Origin: A37T11 sp964546645
GTDB taxonomy: Bacteria; Bacteroidota; Bacteroidia; Sphingobacteriales; Sphingobacteriaceae
Direction of reading: 5' to 3'
NCBI GenBank assembly: GCA_964546645.1
Contig: CAZJKM010000020.1
Location: 1 to 35,455 of the forward strand
Length of the DNA stretch: 35,455 nt
The position numbers and the translations under genes are program-made. Each line of letters opens with the position of its first letter. Positions within the stretch are counted from its first letter, which is position 1. Below are positions 8,331 through 17,188 of this stretch, in pieces. The notes under the pieces were generated by a model. It was not told the origin of the DNA, did not search any database, and was given only the letters and a program-made list of their open reading frames with translations.

Positions 8331-8442
8331 GAAAACTACGGGTACGAACCCGGAATTTTCTCTTAGAGATTGTCTTTTCATAATTTAGGTTTATAATTGG
8401 TTAGTAGAACCCTCGGTGCCCATCATCGGGGGTTCGCTTTTT
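8331..8442 (+). ncRNA. Candidate small RNA of about 110 nt with three hairpins
   Basis: A self-contained transcription unit with no long frame. After the -7 element at 8318 come hairpin 1 (CGGGT-ACGA-ACCCG, 8339-8352), hairpin 2 (TCTC-TTA-GAGA, 8359-8369), an unpaired AU-rich stretch (8370-8406) and a strong terminator (8407-8442). The AU-rich linker between hairpins would suit base pairing to a target, but that is inference. I do not recognise it as 6S, tmRNA, RNase P or a known riboswitch. The nearest downstream sequence is a decayed gene on the other strand, so it is not an mRNA leader for an adjacent gene. Confidence 0.55.
8407..8442 (+). terminator. Rho-independent terminator of the candidate small RNA
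   Basis: A 9-bp stem GAACCCTCG/CGGGGGTTC (one G-U pair) with an 11-nt loop is followed by GC and TTTTT. It would not work well on the minus strand, where no U-run follows. Confidence 0.8.
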
Positions 8443-8550
8443 ATGGTGATTAGTGACTGGTGATTAGGAACTATCTGATAAATGCAAATCTTATCCGGAT
8501 ACCAATCTCTTTACCGGTAAATCTACCCAAACATCAGTAATAAAAATCCG

Positions 8551-8646
8551 GTTTAAACTATCAGAAAAACTTCTGCGTTCTTACAACGCGGTTTGCCGGG
8601 CCGGCTGGCTCCAGGGACTGATACCGTGGCGGTTGATCGCCAGCCC
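8551..8646 (-). pseudogene. Remnant of the 3' end of a fibronectin-III protein gene
   Basis: Reading the minus strand into the TAA at 8581-8583 gives AINRHGISPWSQPARQTAL. This is nearly the same as the C-terminus AINRHGTSPWSQPARQIAL of the intact gene at 21013-21645. DNA similarity continues about 30 bp past the stop. A stretch of 22 bp (8599-8620) is identical to 21031-21052. Upstream of the Ala codon the similarity stops and Gfo/Idh/MocA sequence begins, so only about the last 20 codons remain. It is a decayed copy or recombination scar. Confidence 0.8.
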
Positions 8647-8911
8647 CTGAAACGGCGGGCATGCGGGTAGTCACCAAAATTTTTGTTGGCATAGCGCCAG
8701 TCAACATCATACAATGCTACGATATTCTCGGTAGCCATATTAGCCAGATTACGCCTGCCCATTCCTCCAACACCTATTCCCGCGATATGGAGTTTATCAC
8801 TGGGGCAACATAGCCCAGGGCCTTGCCCAGGACATTGCCGGATACGATAGTGAACCCCGCAGCAACCGCAGTATTCTTAATAAATTTTCTTCTTGAAAAG
8901 CTATTGTTCAT
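8641..8911 (-). pseudogene. Frameshifted and truncated Gfo/Idh/MocA-family oxidoreductase
   Basis: From the ATG at 8911 the frame reads MNNSFSRRKFIKNTAVAAGF, a twin-arginine signal, and continues to LGKALGYVAP. The frame then runs into a stop. In the next frame the sequence continues as DKLHIAGIGVGGMGRRNLAN, the dinucleotide-binding Rossmann start, then IVALYDVDWRYANKNFGDYPHARRF. Restoring one C in the run near 8803 rejoins the frames. After about 85 codons the gene stops abruptly at the fibronectin-III remnant. Family members have over 400 residues, so the substrate domain is lost. The intact relative would be an exported NAD(P)-dependent sugar oxidoreductase or glycosidase, fitting the end of the glycan locus. 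Confidence 0.85.
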
Positions 8912-8937
8912 ACGTATTGCTTTTTTGTGCTTTAACA

Positions 8938-9657
8938 TTACGGTATGGAAACTTTTGCAAGGGATGAGGGAACATGGAAATCGGGCTCCTCCGTGTGGGG
9001 GTCTATCCAGGTAATCCATTGTACAGGATTCTCTTCCTGGCCGGGCTTCGTAAATTCCGCCCGGTACACGCCTAACCTGAAATTTAACGTATCACCAGTT
9101 GCCCGTTCGGGATTCAGTTTTCGTATAAATTCCAACGGTATCGCCCCTTCCACATCATAGCCGTCCGGCGTAATCCGGGTTGCTACCTGCAAACCCGGAA
9201 AATTCCATTCCTCATCAAAATTGCGATAATAAGCAGCACGATAGTCGAGGACATGGCCATAGGGATTTACTTCAAGGCAATAATAGTCATACAGCAGACT
9301 GTCGCCCGAAAAAAACAATTCCACACGATCGCCCTCAGCAACATCTATCTCTTCTACAAAGGGTACAGTCGTCACGCGATCATCCATTACCCGAAAATGG
9401 AAGTAGAATAAAGTGGAATCTGCAAAACAGGAGAAAGCAGTTTTCGGAACGATCAGATCAGCCGACCACGGTGACGTAAATTCACTTATACTCCACACAC
9501 GCCCCACGTGCTCCCAATCTCCCAGAGTCCCGTCTATGGTTATATCTGCCCGTTCAATTTTCGGAATTACCCCCGTCCCATCGTATGGCAACCTGCTACT
9601 GCACGATGCAGCAAACAACATACAACAAAGCCAAACATTATGTAACATCCCCTTCAT
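8938..9657 (-). CDS. CBM9-like carbohydrate-binding lipoprotein
   Basis: A 239-residue lipoprotein with a short signal ending LFAASC (Cys19). The mature part begins with IERADITIDGTLGDWEHVGRV, the usual opening of family 9 carbohydrate-binding-like (DOMON-type) domains, where a beta sandwich binds sugar ends. Typical elements follow: FYFHFRVMDDRV, VELFFSGDS, YYCLEVNPYGHVLDYR and GYDVEGAIPLEFI. It fills almost the whole length as a single domain with no catalytic module. It lies 29 nt after the second DUF4838 gene on the same strand and is probably part of the same transcript, acting at the cell surface or in the periplasm. The ligand is unknown. Confidence 0.8.
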   Translation of the reverse strand: MKGMLHNVWLCCMLFAASCSSRLPYDGTGVIPKIERADITIDGTLGDWEHVGRVWSISEFTSPWSADLIVPKTAFSCFADSTLFYFHFRVMDDRVTTVPFVEEIDVAEGDRVELFFSGDSLLYDYYCLEVNPYGHVLDYRAAYYRNFDEEWNFPGLQVATRITPDGYDVEGAIPLEFIRKLNPERATGDTLNFRLGVYRAEFTKPGQEENPVQWITWIDPHTEEPDFHVPSSLAKVSIP

Positions 9658-9686
9658 CTATTTTTCAGCCATTCATGTGCCATTGG

Positions 9687-10796
9687 TTATTTTCTATAAT
9701 TCAACAACCCTTTGCCGTATTCATTTATGAAAGAGATATCCTTATGGAGATCTATGTATTGCTTGTCAATATAGACTGCGAATGTGGTTATCTGCTGTAT
9801 ACCGTGGCTGGCATAGGTACTTATATCAGACAAAAATACTCCCCTGTCCCAAGGCAGTTTTTTGGGAGGTTTTTCCCAATTACTGAATAGCGAAACATCC
9901 AGCCAGTATTCAAGTACCTGCGCCGAACCAACAGGGAAAATCTTCAGGTTTTGGCCCAAATAATCCAGATACTGCCCGTGTGTGATATCGACGACCGGGT
10001 GTTTGGCGGAACGACTCGCCAACGGTTGACTCCAGATTCTATGGAAAGGCGCAAATTCTAAAAATATGCCCGGATCAGGCTTAACTACCGTAGGCGGCGG
10101 CATCGTTGACTGGTACGCCAGATGCGCAAGAGAGTTTTTACTATCCAATTTCTTCAACTCCTTCAACATGTGATTCTCAATCATGAGCGCCTGATCACTA
10201 TCGTTAAACTCTCGACACTCCGGACAGTGGCATCGCTGCCCTCCGTCATCCAGCCAATAAAAATGTCTTCCCGATGTGGGCTTTTGAACATGCACCCGCT
10301 TTACGACGTTTTCTGCAATAATACGCAATGCTTCAGATGAAGAGGGGCAACAATTGAAATCTTTCGTGCGGTTACCATTTTGATCCATCCGGAACATTTC
10401 GGGGTTTTTGTCAAACAAACTGCGCGGCAAAAACTGACTCATCGCATGATCTGCGTATTCTACTTCAATTCCAAAATTCTTACAATCCTCTAAGAACTTC
10501 AGGTAAGTATCGGACTGCATGGTTTGAGGAGAAGGCGCAATAGATATATTCAGCAGGTTAATCCCTGCGTTACGGGCAAGTGTAAGCCAGTCGAAAGGAT
10601 ACGCCATACTCAATACGTCTGCCCAGAGTAAAACGGCTCCCCTTGTCCTGAAAAAAGGCTCATCAGGCTGCGGCTTGGTATCGCGGTCTTCCTCTTCTCC
10701 TGAAACTCCGGATTTTCCGCATGCTGCCATGCTACAGGTCACTCCGGCTAACATGGCAAGTGCGGAATCTCTTAAAAATGTTCTTCTTGACGCCAT
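9687..10796 (-). CDS. DUF4838-type lipoprotein, copy 2
   Basis: A 369-residue protein with SRRTFLRDSALAMLAG near the start, a twin-arginine-like signal, and a lipobox giving Cys26. The body matches the DUF4838 family found beside glycoside hydrolase genes, whose members are thought to have a TIM-barrel-like fold. Visible motifs are FLPRSLF (122-128), FRMDQNGN (135-142), DFNCCPSS (146-153), HFYWLDDGGQRCHCPECR (178-195) and LEYWLDVSLFS. The CxCxxC at 189-194 and the CC at 149-150 could form a metal site or disulphides. It is clearly a tandem paralogue of the next upstream gene, 44 nt away. Activity on a glycan is inferred from context; no catalytic acid can be assigned with confidence. Confidence 0.75.
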   Translation of the reverse strand: MASRRTFLRDSALAMLAGVTCSMAACGKSGVSGEEEDRDTKPQPDEPFFRTRGAVLLWADVLSMAYPFDWLTLARNAGINLLNISIAPSPQTMQSDTYLKFLEDCKNFGIEVEYADHAMSQFLPRSLFDKNPEMFRMDQNGNRTKDFNCCPSSSEALRIIAENVVKRVHVQKPTSGRHFYWLDDGGQRCHCPECREFNDSDQALMIENHMLKELKKLDSKNSLAHLAYQSTMPPPTVVKPDPGIFLEFAPFHRIWSQPLASRSAKHPVVDITHGQYLDYLGQNLKIFPVGSAQVLEYWLDVSLFSNWEKPPKKLPWDRGVFLSDISTYASHGIQQITTFAVYIDKQYIDLHKDISFINEYGKGLLNYRK

Positions 10797-10840
10797 ATCA
10801 TATCCCTCTATTGCATAAATTCGTTATCCCTGCTGATCGT

Positions 10841-11962
10841 TTAATCATTTACCCTGTATTGGCGAAGTGCCGCCCCGTATTCGTCAATAAAGGATATGTC
10901 CTGATAGTTTTTCACGTATTCACCGTCTACGTATACTGCAAATGTGGTAATATGCCGGATCCCCAAATTACCATAGGTGTCAATATCCGACAGGAACACC
11001 TCTCTGTCCCACGGTAATTTTACGGCGGGCTTTTTCCAGTCACTGAACAAGGAGACATCGAGCCAGTATTCCAATATCTGAGCGGTTTCAACCGGGAATA
11101 CCTCTAAATTAGCAGCCAGGTGATCCAGGTAGTCACCATGTGTGATGTTTACCCCTTCCCGCATGGCACTTCGGTCGGAGAGGGGCTTATCCCAGGTACG
11201 TTGAAACGGTGCGTACTCCAGGAAAATACCTTCCTCGGGTGTGATTTTTTGCGGTGCCTTTATCGTGCTGTGGTATGCCAAATGCGCCAGGGTACTATTG
11301 GGATCTGTTTTTCTTAACTCTTTGATGATCCGGTTTTCGATAATCAGTGCCTGGTCGCTGTCATTCCATTCTTTGCACCCCTCACAATAGCATTTTTTTC
11401 CACCATCATCCAACCAGAAATAATATCTTCCGGTGGTCGGCTTCTGAATTTCCGCACGCCGCCGTGCATTTTCAGCAATAATATCCAGTCCTTCCTGCGA
11501 AGACGGGCAACAATTGAAGTCGTCAACGCGCTTCCCGTTTTCGTCCATACGAAACAGGTGCGGCTTCTCTGCAAACAAACTCCTTGGCAGGAGCTGTGCC
11601 ATTGCATGCTGTTCATATTCCACATCGATATGCAGGCGCTCGCAGTCCTGCAGGAATTTTTTGAACTCATCAGACTGGTGATTGGCATCAGAGGTATGCA
11701 CGCTCAATGTCGTCAGGCCGGCCTGACCGGCCAATGCAGGCCAGTCAAGCGATTGAATGTCTTCCCATGCTACGATCACTCCCCTGGTCTTAAAAAAGGG
11801 GGCGGCATTTTCACCGTACGCATTTTCACCGGATGAACTCCCGGGGCCACTGCAGGACAGCAACCCGGTACAGAGCAACAGGGGGACCGAAAGAGCCAGA
11901 TCCCTCAAAAACCTTCTTTTGAAACAACTAATCATCATCAATAAAATCTGTTTAAACTTCAT
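10841..11962 (-). CDS. DUF4838-type lipoprotein, copy 1
   Basis: About 373 residues from the ATG at 11962, with a basic KRRFLRD signal and lipobox LLSC (Cys37). It shares long blocks with the downstream paralogue: LLPRSLF, FRMDENG, DFNCCPSS, WLDDGG, NDSDQAL, LAHLAY, ITHG, LEYWLDVSLFS, LPWDR, VFLSDI and TTFAVYVD. The cysteine cluster is kept as CYCEGC (191-196). The frame stays open to 11998, which would overlap the susD stop by 10 bp. A start at 11962, or at the ATG pair at 11938/11935, keeps the signal peptide compact. It is the first gene after SusD and so probably a core member of the locus. Confidence 0.75.
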   Translation of the reverse strand: MKFKQILLMMISCFKRRFLRDLALSVPLLLCTGLLSCSGPGSSSGENAYGENAAPFFKTRGVIVAWEDIQSLDWPALAGQAGLTTLSVHTSDANHQSDEFKKFLQDCERLHIDVEYEQHAMAQLLPRSLFAEKPHLFRMDENGKRVDDFNCCPSSQEGLDIIAENARRRAEIQKPTTGRYYFWLDDGGKKCYCEGCKEWNDSDQALIIENRIIKELRKTDPNSTLAHLAYHSTIKAPQKITPEEGIFLEYAPFQRTWDKPLSDRSAMREGVNITHGDYLDHLAANLEVFPVETAQILEYWLDVSLFSDWKKPAVKLPWDREVFLSDIDTYGNLGIRHITTFAVYVDGEYVKNYQDISFIDEYGAALRQYRVND

Positions 11963-11988
11963 AAATTGGCTACCCAAGCGCTCGGTTG

Positions 11989-13710
11989 CTACTCCCATCC
12001 TGTATTCTGGTGCATATTCGGATTTTTATCCATTTCCGATTGCGGGATCGGGAAAAGGTAATGCCGGGAGGCATCAAACCGTCTCACTTGAAAAACAGGA
12101 TAGCTAAATACACCATTGGCATCGATCTCCACTTTGCGGACGGGGCCATTATCCACCTGTTCTGCAATTTTCCACCGTCGGACATCCCAAAAACGATGGT
12201 CTTCAAATGCGAGTTCTACTTTCCTTTCACGACGTATACGCTCGCGCATTTCTTCTTTGCTAAGGCTGGCCGGCAATTCTGGCATATTTACACGGCTACG
12301 AATCCTGTTTATCAGGCGATAGACCTCAGTTGTCGGCCCTTCGGCCTCATTGAGTGCCTCCGCATAGTTTAAATATAGCTCGGCCAACCGTATCAATGCA
12401 AAGCGCCGATACGTGTTGCCGGCACCGGAAAACAGATTGTGGCTCTCCGACAAGTATTTCTTCGTGAAATAGTTAACCCGCTGTATCGCGCCGATGGTCA
12501 CATAGTCTTCACCTCCGGGCGCTACATTAACCTGTCTGCCCTGCCACATCGCTCCGTGGTACAGAATACTCTGGTAAAAACGGGGGTCTCTGTTGGCATA
12601 GGGGTTCATGGGGTCATAGCCGGCGTTCGGATTGACAATCTGTTCGTTGTTTGAGGTATAGCCCAGAACAGGCAACTCACCGTTCTGCATTTCATAAGAG
12701 TCTACCATATCTTGCAGCGGGCTGTCAACGTACCATCCCCCGTATCCCAGCGGAGATCCGTAATAATTCCACCACAGACTCTCATTTGAATGGGAGTTTT
12801 TGGCCCATATCACTTCGGGATTATTCAATTCCATAAAGATACGCTCATAAGCTCCCAAATTGGTAGATGGGGTTGTGGATAGATAATGACCGTTTCTTTC
12901 TGCATATTCCAAGGCATTCTTCGCACGCGCCGCTGCGTCCCTCCAACGGGCAGGGTCTTGAAGGGTATTCCAATAAGTACTTGCGTAATACAAGGCAAGC
13001 CGTGCGGACAATGACCTGGCAACCGTCTGCGTAAAACGTCCATACTGGCTGTCGTCATGCCGGGCGGGCAATAGTTCGGCGGCACGACGAAAATCCTCCT
13101 GTATAAAAGCGATGACATCCTCCACGTTGTTTCTGGACAGATAAACACTCTCCCGGTCGCCGGGCTGTAATGGTTCCACAATAATGGGTACTTCTCCCCA
13201 CATTTTGAAAAGCTCAAAATAATAAAACGCTCTCAAACCATACGCTTCTCCAAGCATACGCTGCTTCCTGACAGAAGCCGCACTGCTTACTTCATCCGGT
13301 ATAAGGTCATAATTGTATAAGAATATGTTGATCCGCCGAATCGCGGCAAAATAATCAAACCACGTCCATTGGAGTGGAAATGATTCAGCATTCCAGTTAC
13401 CATTATTGAAATCATAGGGAGTCTGCGTCACGAATGAGCTCTGCTGATACCCAAGCTCGTCTGTACCGGCACCCAGCTTCCACCTTCCCCCACCATCTGC
13501 CGTAGATCGCTGAAAATCGGGAATAAAATTATATGCATTGTTTAAAAATGCTTCTGCGTTCTGTATATTCGTAAACACCTCTTCAACACTGATAAAATCA
13601 CTGGGCGTCCTTTCAAGAAAATCCTTTTTACAAGAAGTCAGTATAAAGACACCGGAAAAAAAGAGTGCAAAACAAAATATGTATGAAATCCTACTTTTCA
13701 TGTTAAACAT
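11989..13710 (-). CDS. SusD/RagB family nutrient-binding outer-membrane lipoprotein
   Basis: A 573-residue SusD-like protein. The signal ends FILTSC (Cys27), followed by KKDFLERTPSDFIS, the standard SusD N-terminus. Tetratricopeptide-type helices follow (AYGLRAFYYFELFKMWGEVP near residue 160). The C-terminal part contains FALIRLAELYLNYAEALNEA and RIRRERKVELAFEDHRFWDVRRW, both hallmarks of the family. SusD lids the SusC channel and captures glycan at the surface. It starts 12 nt after the SusC stop. An alternative ATG at 13701 would shorten it by three residues. Glycan specificity cannot be read from sequence. Confidence 0.95.
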   Translation of the reverse strand: MFNMKSRISYIFCFALFFSGVFILTSCKKDFLERTPSDFISVEEVFTNIQNAEAFLNNAYNFIPDFQRSTADGGGRWKLGAGTDELGYQQSSFVTQTPYDFNNGNWNAESFPLQWTWFDYFAAIRRINIFLYNYDLIPDEVSSAASVRKQRMLGEAYGLRAFYYFELFKMWGEVPIIVEPLQPGDRESVYLSRNNVEDVIAFIQEDFRRAAELLPARHDDSQYGRFTQTVARSLSARLALYYASTYWNTLQDPARWRDAAARAKNALEYAERNGHYLSTTPSTNLGAYERIFMELNNPEVIWAKNSHSNESLWWNYYGSPLGYGGWYVDSPLQDMVDSYEMQNGELPVLGYTSNNEQIVNPNAGYDPMNPYANRDPRFYQSILYHGAMWQGRQVNVAPGGEDYVTIGAIQRVNYFTKKYLSESHNLFSGAGNTYRRFALIRLAELYLNYAEALNEAEGPTTEVYRLINRIRSRVNMPELPASLSKEEMRERIRRERKVELAFEDHRFWDVRRWKIAEQVDNGPVRKVEIDANGVFSYPVFQVRRFDASRHYLFPIPQSEMDKNPNMHQNTGWE

Positions 13711-13722
13711 TGTTTAAAGGTT

Positions 13723-16700
13723 TTAAAACCTAACATTTATTCCGATATTGAAAATGCGTTGCAGCGGATAGTTGATCATAGCACCACCGGCAGATTCCGG
13801 ATCCCGGTCTTTCAGCCAAAGCGTATCCCAGACGGCCAGGTTCTGCCCGTTCACATAAACCCTGGCATAGGTGACCTTGAACGGGTTCAGCAACCTGCCC
13901 GGAATCACGTATCCCACTTCTGCATTTCTGATCTTCAGGTAATTTACCTGCTGTACAAACAAGTCCGATGTCAGCGTATTATTGTTTGTGGAGTTTGCTA
14001 CCGGCACCCGTGCATTATCCATTCTTTCCGGTGTCCATCGCTCCAGGTTGATAAGACTACCCGGATAGGTATACATATAGGCCGTACCTCCCGTCGCACC
14101 ATTACCCAATATACTCATGTCAAACCCACGATATGAAAATCCCAACGACAAGCCACCTACATAACGAGGGACATTCTGTACCTGAATGGGGACACGGTCA
14201 AAAGCATCGATCACGCCATCGCGGTTTGTATCATGGTATTTGATATCACCCGGGATGACATTACTGCTAAAATTCTGATCCGGACTACCTGCGATATCGT
14301 TTATATCCTTAAAAAATCCAGCCGCACGGTATCCAAGCATATAACCTACTTCGTAACCTCTCAGGTCCTGATAGGGGAATGCAGGCGTAGGCTGATCATT
14401 TTCCAGTACCTCGTTGCGCGCATACGTCAACTGCACGTTAGTAAACACATTCAACTCACCAAACGTCTTGTTAAAACGAACCTCACCCTCATAACCTCTG
14501 TTCAGCACTACACCACTGTTGCGGGGGGCCAGGCCGGCAATGGCGACAAAATCAGGTACGTCTCCCGGCGGGGTAAGAATATTGGTACGCTTTTCACGAA
14601 ACACATCGAAAGATACCTGGATCACATTGTTCCGCCACAAAGCAAGATCAAAACCAATATTGCTTTTTAATGAGCGTTCCCAGGTAACTAGGTTATTACC
14701 CACTCTATTCTCATTGTACCCCGGCACAGCGACTGGCGAAGCACCGAAGAATGTCCCCCCGCCCGGGGCATAATCGCTAATGTACAACCAGCGCTGCCCG
14801 CCAATTTTGTCGTTTCCAACCACACCGTACGAACCTCTCAGTTTAAGAAAATGCAGCCAATCGGACCCGCTGGCGAACGATTCATCAGAAATAATCCAAC
14901 CGGCCGATACCGCTGGGAAAAACCCATACCGGCGATCCGGAGGAAAGTTCTCGGACCCGTTATATCCAAGATTTAGTTCCAGAAAGTACTTATTCAGATA
15001 GTTATAGGTCATGTGTGCACTCACCCCCTGGTAAGCATATGGAAGCTCGTCATTTACCACCCGCAATGTGCGGTTGGCCAACAACTGCGCACTGATCGTA
15101 TGCGCAGCGAAAGTAGTGTCATAATTCAGGCGGAAGTCCAGATAGTTATACCGTTGGATGAAACTCGTGCCCGATGTTGCCAGACGCGATGCAATACCGA
15201 TCTGCTGGTAAACAGGTGTACCCTGGGTGTTCTCCCCTCTATACCAATAGGAATCGAAATCCTGCGTGCGGTAGGTCGTGCGATTGTTGTTGTTCTCGAA
15301 GCTAAAATATAATTGCGCGTTCAGGCCCTTTGCTATAAAATCCAATTCGTGCTTAGCTGCCAGTGTCCCATACATCACGTTTGTATAACCAGTATAATAA
15401 CCGCTTTGCGTAATAAGTCCGTACGGATTCTTATGGTAAGGGATTTCGAGGGCACTGCCGGCACCGAGTGTCCCATCCTGATTGAAGACGGGCTGGGCAG
15501 CAGGAGACCTGCCGGTGATATCGGTAAAAATAGCCCCGAATCCCGGACCGGGGCCGGTCCTGTTCTCCAACCTGCCTGCCAGATCGATCCGGATATTAAG
15601 GCGGGATGTGGCATCCATGTCTAAATTTGACCGGAAGTTATACCGGTCAAATTTACTGTTGACACCATAATTTTCACTAAAAAGATCATCATGGCGAAGC
15701 AAGGTGCCTTGCTTAATGTAACTACCTGATATAAAGTAACGGATATTATTATTGGCACTCCCTGAAATATTCAGGTTATATTGGTTTTGCAAAGATTGAT
15801 CCTTCAGTACTTCATTAAACCAATTCACATTGGGATACTGGTATGGATCAGAACCTGTACGGACAATTTCCAGCACCTCATCCGTATAACGTACCGGTAG
15901 CCCGACATTTTGGTCCAGTTCCTTAAAATACAGTGCCTGCTGATACGTATCCATCATCCGGGGCAACCGGATAGGCTGCTGAACGGCCTGCTGGGCGGTA
16001 AAGTTAATCTCAGGCTTACGGTTTGCGGCCCCTCTGCGTGTCGTGACCACTACGACTCCATTAGCTCCCTGTATACCATAAAGAGAAGATGATGCTGCGT
16101 CTTTCAGGATGGTGACGGACTCTATTTCGTTGGCATCCAGTTGGTTGAAATCTGCCTGTGCCCTGGGCAAACCATCAATGACAACCAACGGAGCCGAGTT
16201 ACCGTACGTACCGATTCCTCTGATAAATAGTGCAGAGCCGTCATCTCCCGGCTGTCCACTGGTCTGGACGGTAATCAGGCCAGGCAACCGACCGGCAAGG
16301 GCATTACTTAAGTTGGCTACAGGACTTTGTTTCAGCTCCCTGGTTTTTATAGTGGCAATAGCTCCTGTAACCGACCGTTTCGTCTGTCGGTTATCCATAC
16401 CAATGACCACAACCTCGTCCAGGTCACTTATCAGCATCTTCATGAAAATAGTAACCACCTCACTGCTCCGTACTTCCTGTTCAACCGTCTCATACCCGAT
16501 ATTGGTAAATACGAGTTGTTGCACTCCTGGCGGCACCACTATCCTGAAATTCCCCCCGGAATCTGTTGTGGTTGCCTCAGCTGTACTTTTCACCGTCACC
16601 GTCACACCGCTTAAACGCCTGCCATCTTCAGCTGACACCGTTCCCCTGATCTCGCTATCCTGGGCTTCAGACACGCCCGGAGGCTTCTTCAACCCAGGCT

Positions 16701-17070
16701 TTCTGCGTATGAGTACAGCCGTATTACGGATCTCATAGACCAGGGGCTGCTCATCGAAACAGGCCGCTAAGACATCCAAAAATGGCGCGCGCTTTACGTT
16801 AATGGAAATGGGCTTTGCACCTTCCAGGTCTGCCGATACATACAGGAAATCATACCCTGTCTGCTGCTTCAGCATTCTGAATACCCTGCTTAAGGGAGCA
16901 TTCCTGACCGTTACATCCACTTCCTGAGCAGCAATTTCAGCATTCGCCTGAAAAATCGAGCATACCAGAAGCATCATCGGGAATTTCATGTACAGCAATA
17001 TTTTAAATAGTGGCCATTGTGTATTGCTGGTATTATTCAGCAATACCATCTTCTTTTTATACATTTGCAT
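13723..17070 (-). CDS. SusC/RagA TonB-dependent outer-membrane transporter with STN signalling domain
   Basis: A 1115-residue receptor. After an N-terminal signal region (about 1-48) come an STN domain (about 49-122, VDVTVRNAPLSRVFRMLKQQ), a carboxypeptidase-regulatory-like beta domain (about 140-212, IRGTVSAEDGRRLSGVTVTV) and a TonB box-like DEVVVIG (218-224). A plug (VANLSNALAGRLPGL, then DGSALFIRGIGTYG) and a large beta barrel ending NIGINVRF complete the protein. The STN domain is the part that speaks to a FecR anti-sigma factor, and such a gene lies upstream. It imports oligosaccharides with SusD using TonB energy. The 118-nt gap before it holds a strong hairpin, so it may also have its own promoter. 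Confidence 0.96.
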   Translation of the reverse strand: MQMYKKKMVLLNNTSNTQWPLFKILLYMKFPMMLLVCSIFQANAEIAAQEVDVTVRNAPLSRVFRMLKQQTGYDFLYVSADLEGAKPISINVKRAPFLDVLAACFDEQPLVYEIRNTAVLIRRKPGLKKPPGVSEAQDSEIRGTVSAEDGRRLSGVTVTVKSTAEATTTDSGGNFRIVVPPGVQQLVFTNIGYETVEQEVRSSEVVTIFMKMLISDLDEVVVIGMDNRQTKRSVTGAIATIKTRELKQSPVANLSNALAGRLPGLITVQTSGQPGDDGSALFIRGIGTYGNSAPLVVIDGLPRAQADFNQLDANEIESVTILKDAASSSLYGIQGANGVVVVTTRRGAANRKPEINFTAQQAVQQPIRLPRMMDTYQQALYFKELDQNVGLPVRYTDEVLEIVRTGSDPYQYPNVNWFNEVLKDQSLQNQYNLNISGSANNNIRYFISGSYIKQGTLLRHDDLFSENYGVNSKFDRYNFRSNLDMDATSRLNIRIDLAGRLENRTGPGPGFGAIFTDITGRSPAAQPVFNQDGTLGAGSALEIPYHKNPYGLITQSGYYTGYTNVMYGTLAAKHELDFIAKGLNAQLYFSFENNNNRTTYRTQDFDSYWYRGENTQGTPVYQQIGIASRLATSGTSFIQRYNYLDFRLNYDTTFAAHTISAQLLANRTLRVVNDELPYAYQGVSAHMTYNYLNKYFLELNLGYNGSENFPPDRRYGFFPAVSAGWIISDESFASGSDWLHFLKLRGSYGVVGNDKIGGQRWLYISDYAPGGGTFFGASPVAVPGYNENRVGNNLVTWERSLKSNIGFDLALWRNNVIQVSFDVFREKRTNILTPPGDVPDFVAIAGLAPRNSGVVLNRGYEGEVRFNKTFGELNVFTNVQLTYARNEVLENDQPTPAFPYQDLRGYEVGYMLGYRAAGFFKDINDIAGSPDQNFSSNVIPGDIKYHDTNRDGVIDAFDRVPIQVQNVPRYVGGLSLGFSYRGFDMSILGNGATGGTAYMYTYPGSLINLERWTPERMDNARVPVANSTNNNTLTSDLFVQQVNYLKIRNAEVGYVIPGRLLNPFKVTYARVYVNGQNLAVWDTLWLKDRDPESAGGAMINYPLQRIFNIGINVRF

Positions 17071-17123
17071 AGTCAGGTTTAATAAAATATATTGTTATCA
17101 CACCATGTGTTGAGTTACCTGAT

Positions 17124-17170
17124 CTGAATATTATTCAGTAAACCAGAAATGTTCGTAGCATTTCTGGTTT
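17124..17170 (-). terminator. Intercistronic hairpins between the DUF4998 gene and susC
   Basis: A perfect 12-bp stem AAACCAGAAATG/CATTTCTGGTTT (17140-17151 with 17159-17170, 7-nt loop) and a second small hairpin CTGAAT-ATT-ATTCAG (17124-17138) lie between the two genes. On the minus strand the U-run after the stem is only three bases, so partial termination, RNA processing or mRNA stabilisation are all possible. Confidence 0.5.
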
Positions 17171-17188
17171 TTGGTTACTCTTCAACCC

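Noticed and set aside
8339..8352. CGGGTTCGTACCCG on the minus strand, resembling a tRNA T-arm
   Set aside because: No acceptor, D or anticodon arms can be built around it and no CCA-type end follows. It is better explained as hairpin 1 of the small RNA.
8295..8366. A 23-codon frame (ATG to TAG) over the small-RNA promoter
   Set aside because: The -7 element lies inside it, so the mapped promoter could not transcribe its start, and it has no ribosome-binding site or conserved feature.
8553..8762. A 69-codon open frame MGRRNLANMATENIVALYD...
   Set aside because: Its first part is the displaced Rossmann segment of the Gfo/Idh/MocA gene and its second part reads the fibronectin-III remnant out of frame. 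It is a chimeric artefact of decay, not a gene.
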